A stretch of 64,000 bases of DNA. Origin: Stenotrophomonas koreensis. GTDB lineage: Bacteria > Pseudomonadota > Gammaproteobacteria > Xanthomonadales > Xanthomonadaceae. The notes under the pieces are model-generated. The model searched no databases. It saw only the letters and a list, made by a program, of their open reading frames with translations, and was not told where the DNA came from. Positions 46,042 through 54,899 of this stretch are shown here, one piece after another; position 1 is the stretch's first letter; the number at the start of each line of letters is the position of its first letter. Both the position numbers and the translations under genes were made by a program. The stretch spans positions 1 to 64,000 of the forward strand of contig NZ_LDJH01000029.1 of NCBI RefSeq assembly GCF_001431525.1, in the 5' to 3' direction.

Positions 46042-48512
46042 CCCTCGTGATTCCTTTCCTGGCGCTCGCGCTGGCGGGCGGCTTTGTCGCCTACCACCGC
46101 AAGAGCCTGCTGCTGTGGACCGTGCTCAGCGCCATTGCACTGGCGATCTGCTGGTTCACCGGCGTCAACCAGACCGCGGTGATCGTGGCCGCGGCGATCG
46201 TGGCGCTGATCAGCGCCATCGTGCTGCTGCCGTTCCTGCGCAAGCCGCTGGTCAGCGCACCGTTCATGGGCTTCTTCCGCAAGGTGCTGCCGCCGCTGTC
46301 GCAGACCGAGAAGATCGCGCTGGAAACCGGCTCGGTCGGTTTTGAAGGCGAGCTGTTCACCGGTGACCCGGACTGGAACATCCTGCTCAACTATCCCAAG
46401 CCGCAGCTCACTGCCGAGGAACAGGCTTTCCTGGATGGCCCGGTGGAAGTGCTGTGCAAGATGGTCAACGATTTTGAAATCACCCATGTGCATGCCGACC
46501 TGCCGCCGGAGATGTGGGAGTTCATCAAGAAGAACAAGTTCTTCGGCATGATCATCCCGAAGGAATACGGCGGCCTGGGCTTCTCGGCTCTGGCCCACCA
46601 CAAGGTGATCCAGAAGCTGGCCTCGATCTCCTCGGTGGTGTCCTCCACCGTCGGCGTGCCCAACTCGCTGGGCCCGGGCGAGCTGCTCAACCACTACGGC
46701 ACCAAGGAGCAGAAGGATTACTACCTGCCGCGGCTGGCCGTCGGTGAGGAAGTGCCCTGCTTTGGCCTGACCGGCCCGTTCGCCGGCTCCGACGCGACCT
46801 CGATCCCGGACTACGGCATCGTCTGCCGTGGCATGTGGAACGGCGAGGAAGTGCTCGGCCTGAAGCTGACCTTCGACAAGCGCTACATCACCCTGGCCCC
46901 GGTCGCCAGCCTGATCGGCCTGGCCTTCCGCATGTACGACCCGGACCACCTGCTGGGCGATGTGGAAGACATCGGCATCACCCTGGCGCTGTTGCCGCGT
47001 GACACCGATGGCGTGGAAATCGGCCGTCGCCACTTCCCGCTCAACTCCACCTTCCAGAACGGCCCGATCCGCGGCAAGGATGTCTTCATCCCGCTGAGCC
47101 AGATCATCGGTGGCCCGGAGAAGCGTGGCCTGGGCTGGAACATGCTCAACGAGTGCCTGGCCGTCGGCCGCTCGATCACCCTGCCCTCCACCGGTTCCGG
47201 TGGCGCCAAGGCCGGCGCGGTGGTGACCGGTGCCTATGCCCGCATCCGCAAGCAGTTCGGCCTGTCGGTCGGCCGTTTCGAGGGCGTGGAAGAAGCACTG
47301 GCCCGCATCGGCGGCAAGGCCTACAAGATCAGCGCGCTGTCCCAGGCCACCGCCGCGGCAGTGGACCGTGGTGACGTGCCGTCGGTGCCGTCGGCCATTG
47401 CCAAGTACCACTGCACCAACATGAGCCGTGAGGTCATCACCGACGTGATGGACATCATCGGCGGCAAGGGCATCATCCTGGGGCCGCGCAACTTCGCCGG
47501 CCGCAGCTGGCAGGCATCGCCGATCGCGATCACCGTGGAAGGCGCCAACATCATGACCCGCTCGCTGCTGATCTTCGGTCAGGGCGCGATCCTCTGCCAC
47601 CCGTGGGTGCTGAAGGAAATGAAGGCCGCCCAGGACGAGGACCGCGCCGCCGGCCTGCGTGAGTTCGACAAGAGCCTGTTCGGCCACATCCGCTTTGGCA
47701 TCTCCAATGCTGTCCGCTCGTTCTGGTTCGGCCTGACCGGCTCGCGCATCGGCGCCGCCCCGGGCGATGCCTACACCCGCCGCTACTTCCGCAAGCTGGA
47801 CCGCTACTCGGCCAACCTGGCGCTGATGGCCGACATCTCGATGATGACCCTCGGCGGCAAGCTGAAGTTCAAGGAAGGCCTGTCCGGCCGCCTGGGCGAT
47901 GTACTCAGCCACATCTACATGACCAGCGCGATGCTCAAGCGCTACCACGACGAAGGCGCACCGGTGGCCGAGCAGCCGCTGCTGGCCTGGGCCTTCCACG
48001 ACAGCGTGCACAAGATCGAGGAAGCGCTGTCGGCGGCGCTGCGCAACTTCCCGATCCGCCCGGTGGGCTGGCTGATGTGGCTGCTGGTGTTCCCGCTGGG
48101 CCGTCGTGCCGAGGCCCCTGGCGACCGGCTGGGCCACCGCGTTGCCTCGCTGCTGATGTCGGCCAACCCGGCCCGTGACAGCCTGGCCCGCGGGGTGTTC
48201 CTGACCCCGGGCCAGAACAACCCGGGTGGCCGCATCGCCAGCTACCTGGAGCAGGCCATCGCCGCCGAGCCGGTGGAGCGCAAGCTGCTCAAGGCGCTGA
48301 AGACCGGCGCCATCAAGGCCCTGGACTTCCCGGCCCAGCTGGACGAGGCCGTGGCCAAGGGCCTGCTGACCGAGGCCGAGCGCGTGCAGCTGCAGGAACT
48401 GCGCAAGATCATCATCGACACCATCTCGGTGGACGATTTCGATGTGCACGAACTGCGTGCGGCCAGCTTCTACGACCTGCCGGGCAAACAGCGCCCGCAG
48501 CAGGCGGCATAA
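46038..48512 (+). CDS. fadE: Acyl-CoA dehydrogenase FadE
   Basis: An 824-residue enzyme, close to the size of enterobacterial FadE, that carries out the first oxidation of beta-oxidation. Two hydrophobic N-terminal segments (about 2-22 and 28-62) anchor it to the inner membrane. The dehydrogenase core follows (GGLGFSALAHHKVIQKL, LTGPFAGSDATSIPD, SVGRFEGVEEALARIGG, DIIGGKGIILG), then the FadE-specific C-terminal DUF1974 region. Coupled to the hydrolase gene by ATGA and probably controlled by the divergent TetR. Ends at a good terminator. Confidence 0.96.
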   Translation: MTLVIPFLALALAGGFVAYHRKSLLLWTVLSAIALAICWFTGVNQTAVIVAAAIVALISAIVLLPFLRKPLVSAPFMGFFRKVLPPLSQTEKIALETGSVGFEGELFTGDPDWNILLNYPKPQLTAEEQAFLDGPVEVLCKMVNDFEITHVHADLPPEMWEFIKKNKFFGMIIPKEYGGLGFSALAHHKVIQKLASISSVVSSTVGVPNSLGPGELLNHYGTKEQKDYYLPRLAVGEEVPCFGLTGPFAGSDATSIPDYGIVCRGMWNGEEVLGLKLTFDKRYITLAPVASLIGLAFRMYDPDHLLGDVEDIGITLALLPRDTDGVEIGRRHFPLNSTFQNGPIRGKDVFIPLSQIIGGPEKRGLGWNMLNECLAVGRSITLPSTGSGGAKAGAVVTGAYARIRKQFGLSVGRFEGVEEALARIGGKAYKISALSQATAAAVDRGDVPSVPSAIAKYHCTNMSREVITDVMDIIGGKGIILGPRNFAGRSWQASPIAITVEGANIMTRSLLIFGQGAILCHPWVLKEMKAAQDEDRAAGLREFDKSLFGHIRFGISNAVRSFWFGLTGSRIGAAPGDAYTRRYFRKLDRYSANLALMADISMMTLGGKLKFKEGLSGRLGDVLSHIYMTSAMLKRYHDEGAPVAEQPLLAWAFHDSVHKIEEALSAALRNFPIRPVGWLMWLLVFPLGRRAEAPGDRLGHRVASLLMSANPARDSLARGVFLTPGQNNPGGRIASYLEQAIAAEPVERKLLKALKTGAIKALDFPAQLDEAVAKGLLTEAERVQLQELRKIIIDTISVDDFDVHELRAASFYDLPGKQRPQQAA

Positions 48513-48530
48513 GCCAGCACATGCCTCACG

Positions 48531-48558
48531 ACGGCGGGCCGCAAGGTCCGCCGTTTTT
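48531..48558 (+). terminator. Rho-independent terminator after fadE
   Basis: ACGGCGGGCC (48531-48540) pairs with GGTCCGCCGT (48545-48554) through one G-T pair, loop GCAA, and the final T starts a run TTTTT. Confidence 0.85.
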
Positions 48559-48589
48559 GTATCCGACCTGTTCGAGCAACGGAGCTTCC

Positions 48590-49060
48590 ATGGCCCTGGA
48601 TCTACCCGCCCTGCATCGCCGCCTGTCCGCCTGGCCCGCTGGCCAGTGGCTGTTCTCGAGGATGGTCTGCGCCAGGGCCCCCTACTTCGGCACCATCGCC
48701 CCGCGCATCACCGTGCTGGAAGCCGGCCGCTGCGAGGGGCACATCAATGACCGCCGCGCCGTGCACAACCACCTCGGCACGGTGCACGCCATTGCCCTGT
48801 GCAACCTGGCCGAGCTGGTGATGGGGCTGCTGGTCGATGCCGCCACCCCGGCGGACATGCGCTGGATCCCCAAGGGCATGCAGGTGCAGTACCTGAAGAA
48901 GGCCCAGGGGCGGATCCGGGCCAGCGCTGTGCTGCCGGCGCCGCTGCACAGCGCCGGGGCCGGCTACGAGGTGGTGGTGCCGGTGCGCCTGAGCAACCCC
49001 GCTGGCGAGCTGGTCTGCCAGGCCGATGTCACCTGCTGGATCTCGCCGCGTCGGCGCTGA
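48590..49060 (+). CDS. Hotdog-fold thioesterase-like protein (DUF4442)
   Basis: A 156-residue single-domain protein of the hotdog fold. NDRRAVHNHLGTVHAIALCNLAEL matches the DUF4442 / PaaI-like core in which the Asn/His-containing loop and helix form the active site. It probably hydrolyses an acyl-CoA or acyl carrier thioester; a link to the fadE operon just upstream is plausible. The ATG at 48590 follows a GGAGC Shine-Dalgarno. It lies after the fadE terminator, so it may be partly separate in transcription. Confidence 0.82.
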   Translation: MALDLPALHRRLSAWPAGQWLFSRMVCARAPYFGTIAPRITVLEAGRCEGHINDRRAVHNHLGTVHAIALCNLAELVMGLLVDAATPADMRWIPKGMQVQYLKKAQGRIRASAVLPAPLHSAGAGYEVVVPVRLSNPAGELVCQADVTCWISPRRR

Positions 49061-49104
49061 GCCGGACTGGCCGGCCGTGCCTCGGCACGACCGGCACGCA
49101 GACG

Positions 49105-49131
49105 ACAACGCCGGGCACTGCCCGGCGTTGT
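49105..49131. terminator. Bidirectional hairpin between convergent genes
   Basis: ACAACGCCGGGC (49105-49116) pairs perfectly with GCCCGGCGTTGT (49120-49131), loop ACT. Lies between the thioesterase stop and the MFS-gene stop. Confidence 0.75.
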
Positions 49132-49151
49132 TGCATCAGCGGCCAGGGCGC

Positions 49152-50492
49152 TCAGCCTTCGCTGCGCTCCGGGGCCAGCTTCTTCTCTTCGCCCAGCACC
49201 CGCCAGGCGGCAAACGTCATGCCCGAGGCCACCAACACGCCGAGGCCAAACACCGCCGACGAACCGAAGATCGCAAAGGCCTTGTGCAACCAGACAAAGG
49301 TCAGGTCACCGCCACGGTAGACCACGGTATCGATCGCCGCACCACTCTTGTAGCGCCACTCGCGCCCGACCCGGGTATAGATGGTCTCGCGCGCGGGCTT
49401 GCCCAGCGAGAACTCCGACGAGCGGGTCATGACCTGGACGATGGCCACGATGATCGGCAAGGGCGAGGCGGCCAGGATCGAGAAACCCAGGATGATGCCG
49501 ATGCCCGGGATCAACAGCGCCGGGGCGATGCCAAAGCGCGACAGCAGCGCGCGGGTGATCAGCAACTGCACTACCAGCGTCAGCGTGTTCACCGCCAGGT
49601 CGATGGTGGCGTAGAAGGCAGTAGCCTGGCGCGGATCAGGATAGTGCGCACGCACGATCGCCGCCTGCTCGTTGTAGAGCAGGGTTCCCACGCCAACGGC
49701 CAGCAGCATCAGCACCGCCAGCCAGCGCAGCAGCGGCTCGCGCACGATCAGCTTCAGCCCGGCCCAGACCTCGCCCCCCATCGGTTGCTCGCCGCTGCTC
49801 AACTGCTGGCGTGCCTCGCGTGCCACCGCATACGGACGCAGCTTGATGATGCACAGCACGCAGATGCTGAGCAGGCTGGCCGAGACCAGCATCAGGTTGG
49901 CGATGCCCACGCTTTCGACCAGGGTGCGGGTCAGCACCGGGCCAAGAAAGGCCCCCAGGGTGCCGGCCGCGCCGATGTAGCCGTAGTACGCCCTGGCCTG
50001 CACATTGGTGTAGATGTCGGCCATGAAGCTCCAGAACACCGCCACCGCGAACAGGTTGAACACGGTCAGCCACAGGAAGAAGGCCATGCCACGCCCGGCC
50101 ACACCGCTGTCGAACAAGCCATAGAACAGCAACAGGGTGGCAATGAAAAAACCATACACCACCGGCAGGAAAACCCGCCGTGGATGCCGGCTGACCAGCC
50201 AGCCATACAGCGGCTGCAGCGCGAGCATGATCAGGAAGGTGCAGGTGAACAGGATCTGCAGGATGTACTTGTCCAGCGGCATTCCCAGCCCGGCAAAGAA
50301 CTGGATCATCGCCGGCGGGAACACCGCATTGACATCGGCTGCCGCGCCCATCGCCTCGCGTACCGGGCGCAGCACGTAGTAGCCGGAAAGCAGGCAGAAA
50401 AAATACACGAAGGTCCAGCCCAGCGCCGGCGTCTGTGCCATCGCACCGCTCAGGCCACGCCAGCCGCGCGGCAGGGTCTGTTGCCCGCTCAT
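49152..50492 (-). CDS. MFS transporter resembling nucleotide (ATP:ADP) antiporters
   Basis: A 446-residue inner-membrane protein with about 12 hydrophobic helices. The first helix segment FVYFFCLLSGYYVLRPVREAMG resembles the opening of Npt/Tlc nucleotide translocases; in a free-living bacterium its substrate is more likely some other metabolite. The second half contains TRSSEFSLGKPARETIYTRV and YKSGAAIDTVVYRGGD, also found in that family. The ATG at 50490-50492 has GGTGGA upstream. Divergent from the GMC oxidoreductase gene. Confidence 0.78.
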   Translation of the reverse strand: MSGQQTLPRGWRGLSGAMAQTPALGWTFVYFFCLLSGYYVLRPVREAMGAAADVNAVFPPAMIQFFAGLGMPLDKYILQILFTCTFLIMLALQPLYGWLVSRHPRRVFLPVVYGFFIATLLLFYGLFDSGVAGRGMAFFLWLTVFNLFAVAVFWSFMADIYTNVQARAYYGYIGAAGTLGAFLGPVLTRTLVESVGIANLMLVSASLLSICVLCIIKLRPYAVAREARQQLSSGEQPMGGEVWAGLKLIVREPLLRWLAVLMLLAVGVGTLLYNEQAAIVRAHYPDPRQATAFYATIDLAVNTLTLVVQLLITRALLSRFGIAPALLIPGIGIILGFSILAASPLPIIVAIVQVMTRSSEFSLGKPARETIYTRVGREWRYKSGAAIDTVVYRGGDLTFVWLHKAFAIFGSSAVFGLGVLVASGMTFAAWRVLGEEKKLAPERSEG

Positions 50493-50655
50493 CGATCCAC
50501 CCGGCAGGGGGTGACAGGAACACGCGTGGCGGACATCGGGGGCACTCCGTTTCAAAGCGCGCAAGGTAAACGATGCGCCGCAGCATCGCCAGTGGATGGC
50601 GTCATGCAGGGACACCTTTGGCCTATGCTTGGCAACCACCTTGGGGAAGGGTTCC

Positions 50656-52260
50656 ATGTACGACTACATCATCGTCGGCGCCGGCTCGGCCGGCTGTGTC
50701 CTGGCCAACCGGCTCAGTGCCAACCCTCAGAACCGGGTCCTGCTGATCGAGGCCGGCCCGGCCGACCGCCACCCGTTCATCCACATGCCGGCCGGCATTG
50801 CCCACCTGGTCAACAACCGGCGCCTGAACTGGAGCTATGACACCGCGTCCGAACCGCAGCTGGACGGACGCCGGCTATGGTGGCCACGCGGCAAGGTGCT
50901 CGGCGGCTCCAGTGCGATCAATGCGATGTGCTACATCCGCGGCGTACCCGGTGACTATGACCGCTGGGCCAGCGCCGGGGCCGAGGGCTGGCACTGGGAC
51001 AACGTGCTGCCCTACTTCCGCCGCAGCGAATGCAACAGCCGTGGCGGCGATGCCCTGCATGGTGATGCCGGCCCATTGCATGTGGCCGACCTGCGCCACG
51101 TCAACCCGTTGAGCCAGGCCTTCATCGAGGCCGGGCAACAGGCCGGCTGGCCGCACAATCCCGACTTCAATGGCCCGCAGCAGCAGGGCGTGGGTCTGTA
51201 CCAGGTCACCCAGAACGACGGCGCACGCTGCTCCTCGGCGGTGGCCTACCTGGCACCGGTGCGCCAGCGCCCGAACCTGCAGGTGATCACCGGCGCGCTG
51301 GTGGAGCGGCTGCAGCTGCAGGGCCAGCGGGTGACCGGGGTGCACTACCGCGTCCGCGGCAGGTCACAGCTGGCCCAGGCACAGGGCGAAGTGCTGCTGT
51401 GCGCCGGCGCGGTCAACAGCCCGCAGCTGCTGATGCTGTCCGGCATCGGCCCGGCAGCGGAGCTGCGCCGGCACGGCATCGACGTGGTGCTGGACCAGCC
51501 CGCGATCGGCGCCAACCTGCAGGACCACCTGGACATCTGCACGCTCTACCACACCGTGCCCGGGGTCAGTTACGACCGCGCCAGCGAACTGAAGGTGGCC
51601 ATCGATTACTACCTGCGTGGCCGCCGCGGTGCCGGCACCAGCAATGTCGCCGAAGCCGGCGGCTTCGTGCGCTCACGCTTTGCCCCGGACGAGCGTGCCG
51701 ACATCCAGTTCCACTTCGTGCCGGCCATGCTCGACAACCACGGCCGCCAGCGCCTGCCCGGCGATGGCTACACCCTGCATGCCTGCTACCTGCATCCGCG
51801 CAGCCGTGGCCGCATCGGCCTGGCCAGTGCCGACCCGGCGGCAGCACCACGGATCCAGGCCAACTACCTCAGCGATGCCGAAGGCTTTGATCTGCGCATG
51901 ATGGTCGAGGCTGCGCGGCTGTCGCGCGACATCCTGCGCCAGCCGGCGTTTGACCGCTGGCGTCGCGCACCGATCTTCCCGGCACGCGATGACCTGGACG
52001 AGGCCGGGCTGGAAGCCTTCATACGCGCCAAGGCCGAGACCATCTACCACCCGGCCGGCACCTGCCGCATGGGCAACGATGCGCGCGCGGTGGTCGACCC
52101 GCAGCTGCGCGTGAACGGCATCGCCGGCCTGCGCGTGGTCGATGCCTCGGTGATGCCGACCCTGGTCACCGGCAACACCAACGCGCCGACCATGATGATC
52201 GCCGAGCGCGCCGCCGACCTGATCCTGGGCAGCGCCACGACCACGGCCCTGACCGGCTGA
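50656..52260 (+). CDS. GMC-family FAD oxidoreductase (choline dehydrogenase-like)
   Basis: A 534-residue flavoenzyme. The FAD-binding start is YDYIIVGAGSAGCVLANRLS. GMC signature 1 is in RGKVLGGSSAINAMCYIRG and signature 2 in GAVNSPQLLMLSGIGP. The catalytic-base region is YHPAGTCRMG, and the C-terminus has VTGNTNAPTMMIAERAADLI. The substrate (an alcohol) is unknown; no betaine aldehyde dehydrogenase is adjacent, so betA is not assigned. A TATGCT -10-like box and GGGGAAGGG Shine-Dalgarno precede the ATG. Confidence 0.92.
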   Translation: MYDYIIVGAGSAGCVLANRLSANPQNRVLLIEAGPADRHPFIHMPAGIAHLVNNRRLNWSYDTASEPQLDGRRLWWPRGKVLGGSSAINAMCYIRGVPGDYDRWASAGAEGWHWDNVLPYFRRSECNSRGGDALHGDAGPLHVADLRHVNPLSQAFIEAGQQAGWPHNPDFNGPQQQGVGLYQVTQNDGARCSSAVAYLAPVRQRPNLQVITGALVERLQLQGQRVTGVHYRVRGRSQLAQAQGEVLLCAGAVNSPQLLMLSGIGPAAELRRHGIDVVLDQPAIGANLQDHLDICTLYHTVPGVSYDRASELKVAIDYYLRGRRGAGTSNVAEAGGFVRSRFAPDERADIQFHFVPAMLDNHGRQRLPGDGYTLHACYLHPRSRGRIGLASADPAAAPRIQANYLSDAEGFDLRMMVEAARLSRDILRQPAFDRWRRAPIFPARDDLDEAGLEAFIRAKAETIYHPAGTCRMGNDARAVVDPQLRVNGIAGLRVVDASVMPTLVTGNTNAPTMMIAERAADLILGSATTTALTG

Positions 52261-52273
52261 CTTGCACGGCCTT

Positions 52274-54190
52274 TCAGTTGCCGGCCTGCAGACAGGCCGG
52301 CAGTGGGCAGTGCAGCACACCGCAGACGGTGCGCAGCAGCTCGGCCTCGGCGACCCGGATATGGCCGTCATGGGCCATCGCTGCCACCAGCGACTCCACC
52401 ACCAGCTGCTTGGCCAGCGGCTCCAGGCCATCGAGCACCGGCCACACCGTCTCCAGTGCACGCACGCCATTGGCCGGCGGCTGGTAGACCATGCCCTGCC
52501 CGGCCACTACCCGCTGCAGCCCGGCGGCATAGGCTTGCCGCGCCAGTGCCGGCTGTCCCGGATGGCCGGCCTCGGCCATCACCGACAACAGCAAGGAAAA
52601 CTCCTTCTGTACCGCACCGACACGGCGGCGGCCAAAATGTACGTGTGCAGCCGGGTCCAGCGCCTCGATCACCTGGGTGCGCAGCAGGCGCGCCAGGCAG
52701 TATTCGAACAACGTCAGCTCACCATCAAGCTGCACCATGGCATCAATGGCCTGTACCAGTTGCTGCAGCTGCGGCCGCGGGTTGCCGCGCAGGGCCGGAA
52801 AGGCCAGCGCGGCCAACGGCAGGCGCAGGCCGGCATGCAGCTGGGCGCACAGGGGCCAGAGTTCACCCATCGGCTGCAGCAGCACCGGGCCGAAAACCCG
52901 CTCGACAATGGCCCGCTGTTGCTGCCGCAGCTGCTCACTGCCATCCAGCAGCAAGGCCAGTACCAAGGCCAGTGCCTGCTGCCGGTTGCGCGCTGCTGCC
53001 AGCAGGTCAGCGGGCAACTGCCCATGCAACCGCTGGGCCTGACGGTAGTCATCCTGGCCCGGGTTGGCCACCTGGGTACTGACCATCCGCGGCGCCAGCG
53101 AAGGGGCCACCGCGCCTGCCGCTGCCAGTGGCGGCGAGGCATTGCCTGCCGCCAGACCCAACACCCGGTCCTCCTCCAGGCCATCAGGCGCACTGCGCTG
53201 CCAGCGTTGCTGCAGCAGCTTCAGATGCAGGGCACTGAAGCCTGGTTCCAGCCGGGCGATGCGTTCGAGCATCGGCGGGTGGGTGGCAAACCAGCGCCGG
53301 TATGCAAAGCCCTCGCCGAACAGCATGTGGCTGACTTCCTCCGCACCAGCACGATCGACCAGCCGCGAACCTTCCGGCAAGCCGGCGATCTTCTTCAGCG
53401 CCCCGGCCAGACCGGCATTGTTGCGGGTGAACTGCACGGCCGAGGCATCGGCCAGTACTTCACGCTGGCGGCTCACCGCAGCCTTGATCAGGCGCGCAAA
53501 GAACACCCCGACCGCACCGATGATGACTGCCGCCAGGCCGGCACAGAGGATTGCTGCCACCGGGCCGATGCCACCGCGTCGACGGGACAGGCCACTGCTG
53601 CTGGCGGCGCCGAGCAATTTACGCCCGATGACCCCCAGCATCAGGATGCCGAACAATACGCCCATCAGGTGGATGTTCAGCCGCATGTCGCCATTGAGCA
53701 CATGCGAGAACTCGTGCGCTATCACCCCCTGCAGTTCGTCGCGATTGAGCCGCAGCAAGGCGCCGCGAGTGACCGCCACCGCCGCATCGGACGGGCTGTA
53801 ACCGGCAGCAAAGGCATTGATGCCCTGCTCGTCATCCAGCACGAACAGCAGCGGCACTGGAATCCCGGCAGCGATGGCCATCTCCTCGGCCACATTGCGG
53901 TAACGGCGCAACAGTGGATCGGAGGTGTCGGCCGGTACCAGACGGCCTCCCATCTGTGCGGCAATCAGTGCACCACCGCCGCGCAGGGCGCGTACACGCC
54001 ACCATGAGGCAATGCCGATCACCAGCGCCGTGGCCAGGCTGAGCAGCGCCTGCGCCTGCAGGTCAGCTCCCAGCACCGGGTACGCGGCCAGGTTGACCGC
54101 CAGCACGATGGCCAGCACCGCCAGCACAAACAACAGCACCAGGCGCGTGGTCGCCCGCCGCGCCTGATGCTGGTACCTGAAGAAATTCAT
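52274..54190 (-). CDS. M48-family membrane zinc metalloprotease
   Basis: A 638-residue protein. Two N-terminal helices (about 15-37 and 45-63) precede the protease domain with HEFSH at 159-163 and the third-ligand region REVLADASAVQF, with two further helices (about 178-190 and 208-235). The C-terminal half (about 330-638) is a long cytoplasmic-type region of unknown function, absent from HtpX. It lies 26 bp after lemA on the same strand, a recurrent LemA-M48 pairing. Probably acts in membrane protein quality control. The start ATG is at 54188-54190. Confidence 0.9.
   Translation of the reverse strand: MNFFRYQHQARRATTRLVLLFVLAVLAIVLAVNLAAYPVLGADLQAQALLSLATALVIGIASWWRVRALRGGGALIAAQMGGRLVPADTSDPLLRRYRNVAEEMAIAAGIPVPLLFVLDDEQGINAFAAGYSPSDAAVAVTRGALLRLNRDELQGVIAHEFSHVLNGDMRLNIHLMGVLFGILMLGVIGRKLLGAASSSGLSRRRGGIGPVAAILCAGLAAVIIGAVGVFFARLIKAAVSRQREVLADASAVQFTRNNAGLAGALKKIAGLPEGSRLVDRAGAEEVSHMLFGEGFAYRRWFATHPPMLERIARLEPGFSALHLKLLQQRWQRSAPDGLEEDRVLGLAAGNASPPLAAAGAVAPSLAPRMVSTQVANPGQDDYRQAQRLHGQLPADLLAAARNRQQALALVLALLLDGSEQLRQQQRAIVERVFGPVLLQPMGELWPLCAQLHAGLRLPLAALAFPALRGNPRPQLQQLVQAIDAMVQLDGELTLFEYCLARLLRTQVIEALDPAAHVHFGRRRVGAVQKEFSLLLSVMAEAGHPGQPALARQAYAAGLQRVVAGQGMVYQPPANGVRALETVWPVLDGLEPLAKQLVVESLVAAMAHDGHIRVAEAELLRTVCGVLHCPLPACLQAGN
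52279..52302. terminator. Hairpin at the junction of GMC oxidoreductase and M48 genes
   Basis: TGCCGGCCTG (52279-52288) pairs perfectly with CAGGCCGGCA (52293-52302), loop CAGA. It lies within the last codons of the M48 gene and 18 bp after the convergent GMC stop, with no T-run. Confidence 0.45.
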
Positions 54191-54215
54191 GGCTGTCCCC
54201 GCAGCACCCGCAAAC

Positions 54216-54821
54216 TCAGAAGCGAACCGATGGCGCTGCCCGGGTCTGTGCCCGCTCTTCGAGCGGGATCTCCAGCAGGCTGGCCTGTTGGAAGTTGAAC
54301 GGCCCGGCAATCAGGCTGCCCGGGAACATTTCGCAGCGGGTGTTGTAATCGGTCACCGCATCATTGAACGCCTGGCGGGCAAAACCGATGCGGTTCTCGG
54401 TGCTGGTGAGTTCTTCAGCCAGCTGCAGCATGTTCTGGTTGGCCTTCAGCTCCGGATAGGCTTCGGACACGGCCAGCAGCCGGCCCAGCGCGCCATTGAG
54501 CTGCTCCTGCCCTGCCGCCAGCCCGGCCATCGCCGCCGCATCGCCCGGGTTGGCCTTGGCCGCCGCCAGGCCCTGCTGGGCCGCATTGCGTGCGGCAATC
54601 ACCGCCTCCAGGGTCTGCCGCTCGTGGGCCATGTAGCCCTTGACGGTTTCCACCAGGTTGGGAATCAGGTCAAAACGCCGCTGCAGCTGCACATCAATCT
54701 GGGCAAAGGCATTGCGCCAGGCATTGCGCGCACGCACCAGGCCATTGAACGTGCCCACGCCCCACAGCGCAACGCCGCCGAAAACCACCAGCACCAACAA
54801 CAGAAAAACCACCATTCCCAT
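54216..54821 (-). CDS. lemA: LemA-family membrane protein
   Basis: A 201-residue protein with one N-terminal membrane helix (about 3-24) followed by a coiled, helical domain. Family motifs are FNGLVRARNAWRNAFAQIDVQL, RRFDLIPNLVETVKGYMAHE, AYPELKANQNMLQLAEELT, and ENRIGFARQAFNDAVTDYN. The function is not established. First in an operon with the M48 protease. ATGs at 54821 and 54815 are both possible; GGGGGA precedes the first. Confidence 0.94.
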   Translation of the reverse strand: MGMVVFLLLVLVVFGGVALWGVGTFNGLVRARNAWRNAFAQIDVQLQRRFDLIPNLVETVKGYMAHERQTLEAVIAARNAAQQGLAAAKANPGDAAAMAGLAAGQEQLNGALGRLLAVSEAYPELKANQNMLQLAEELTSTENRIGFARQAFNDAVTDYNTRCEMFPGSLIAGPFNFQQASLLEIPLEERAQTRAAPSVRF

Positions 54822-54899
54822 CCTTGTCCCCCGGTTTGTGTAATCGCAAAAACAGGCGCTAGAATCGTTCCAGCCGCAAGCATACAGGCAACACCCACG

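Noticed and set aside
45633..48449. A 938-codon frame antisense to fadE
   Set aside because: Same artefact; the composition is rich in His, Gln and Arg with no domain.
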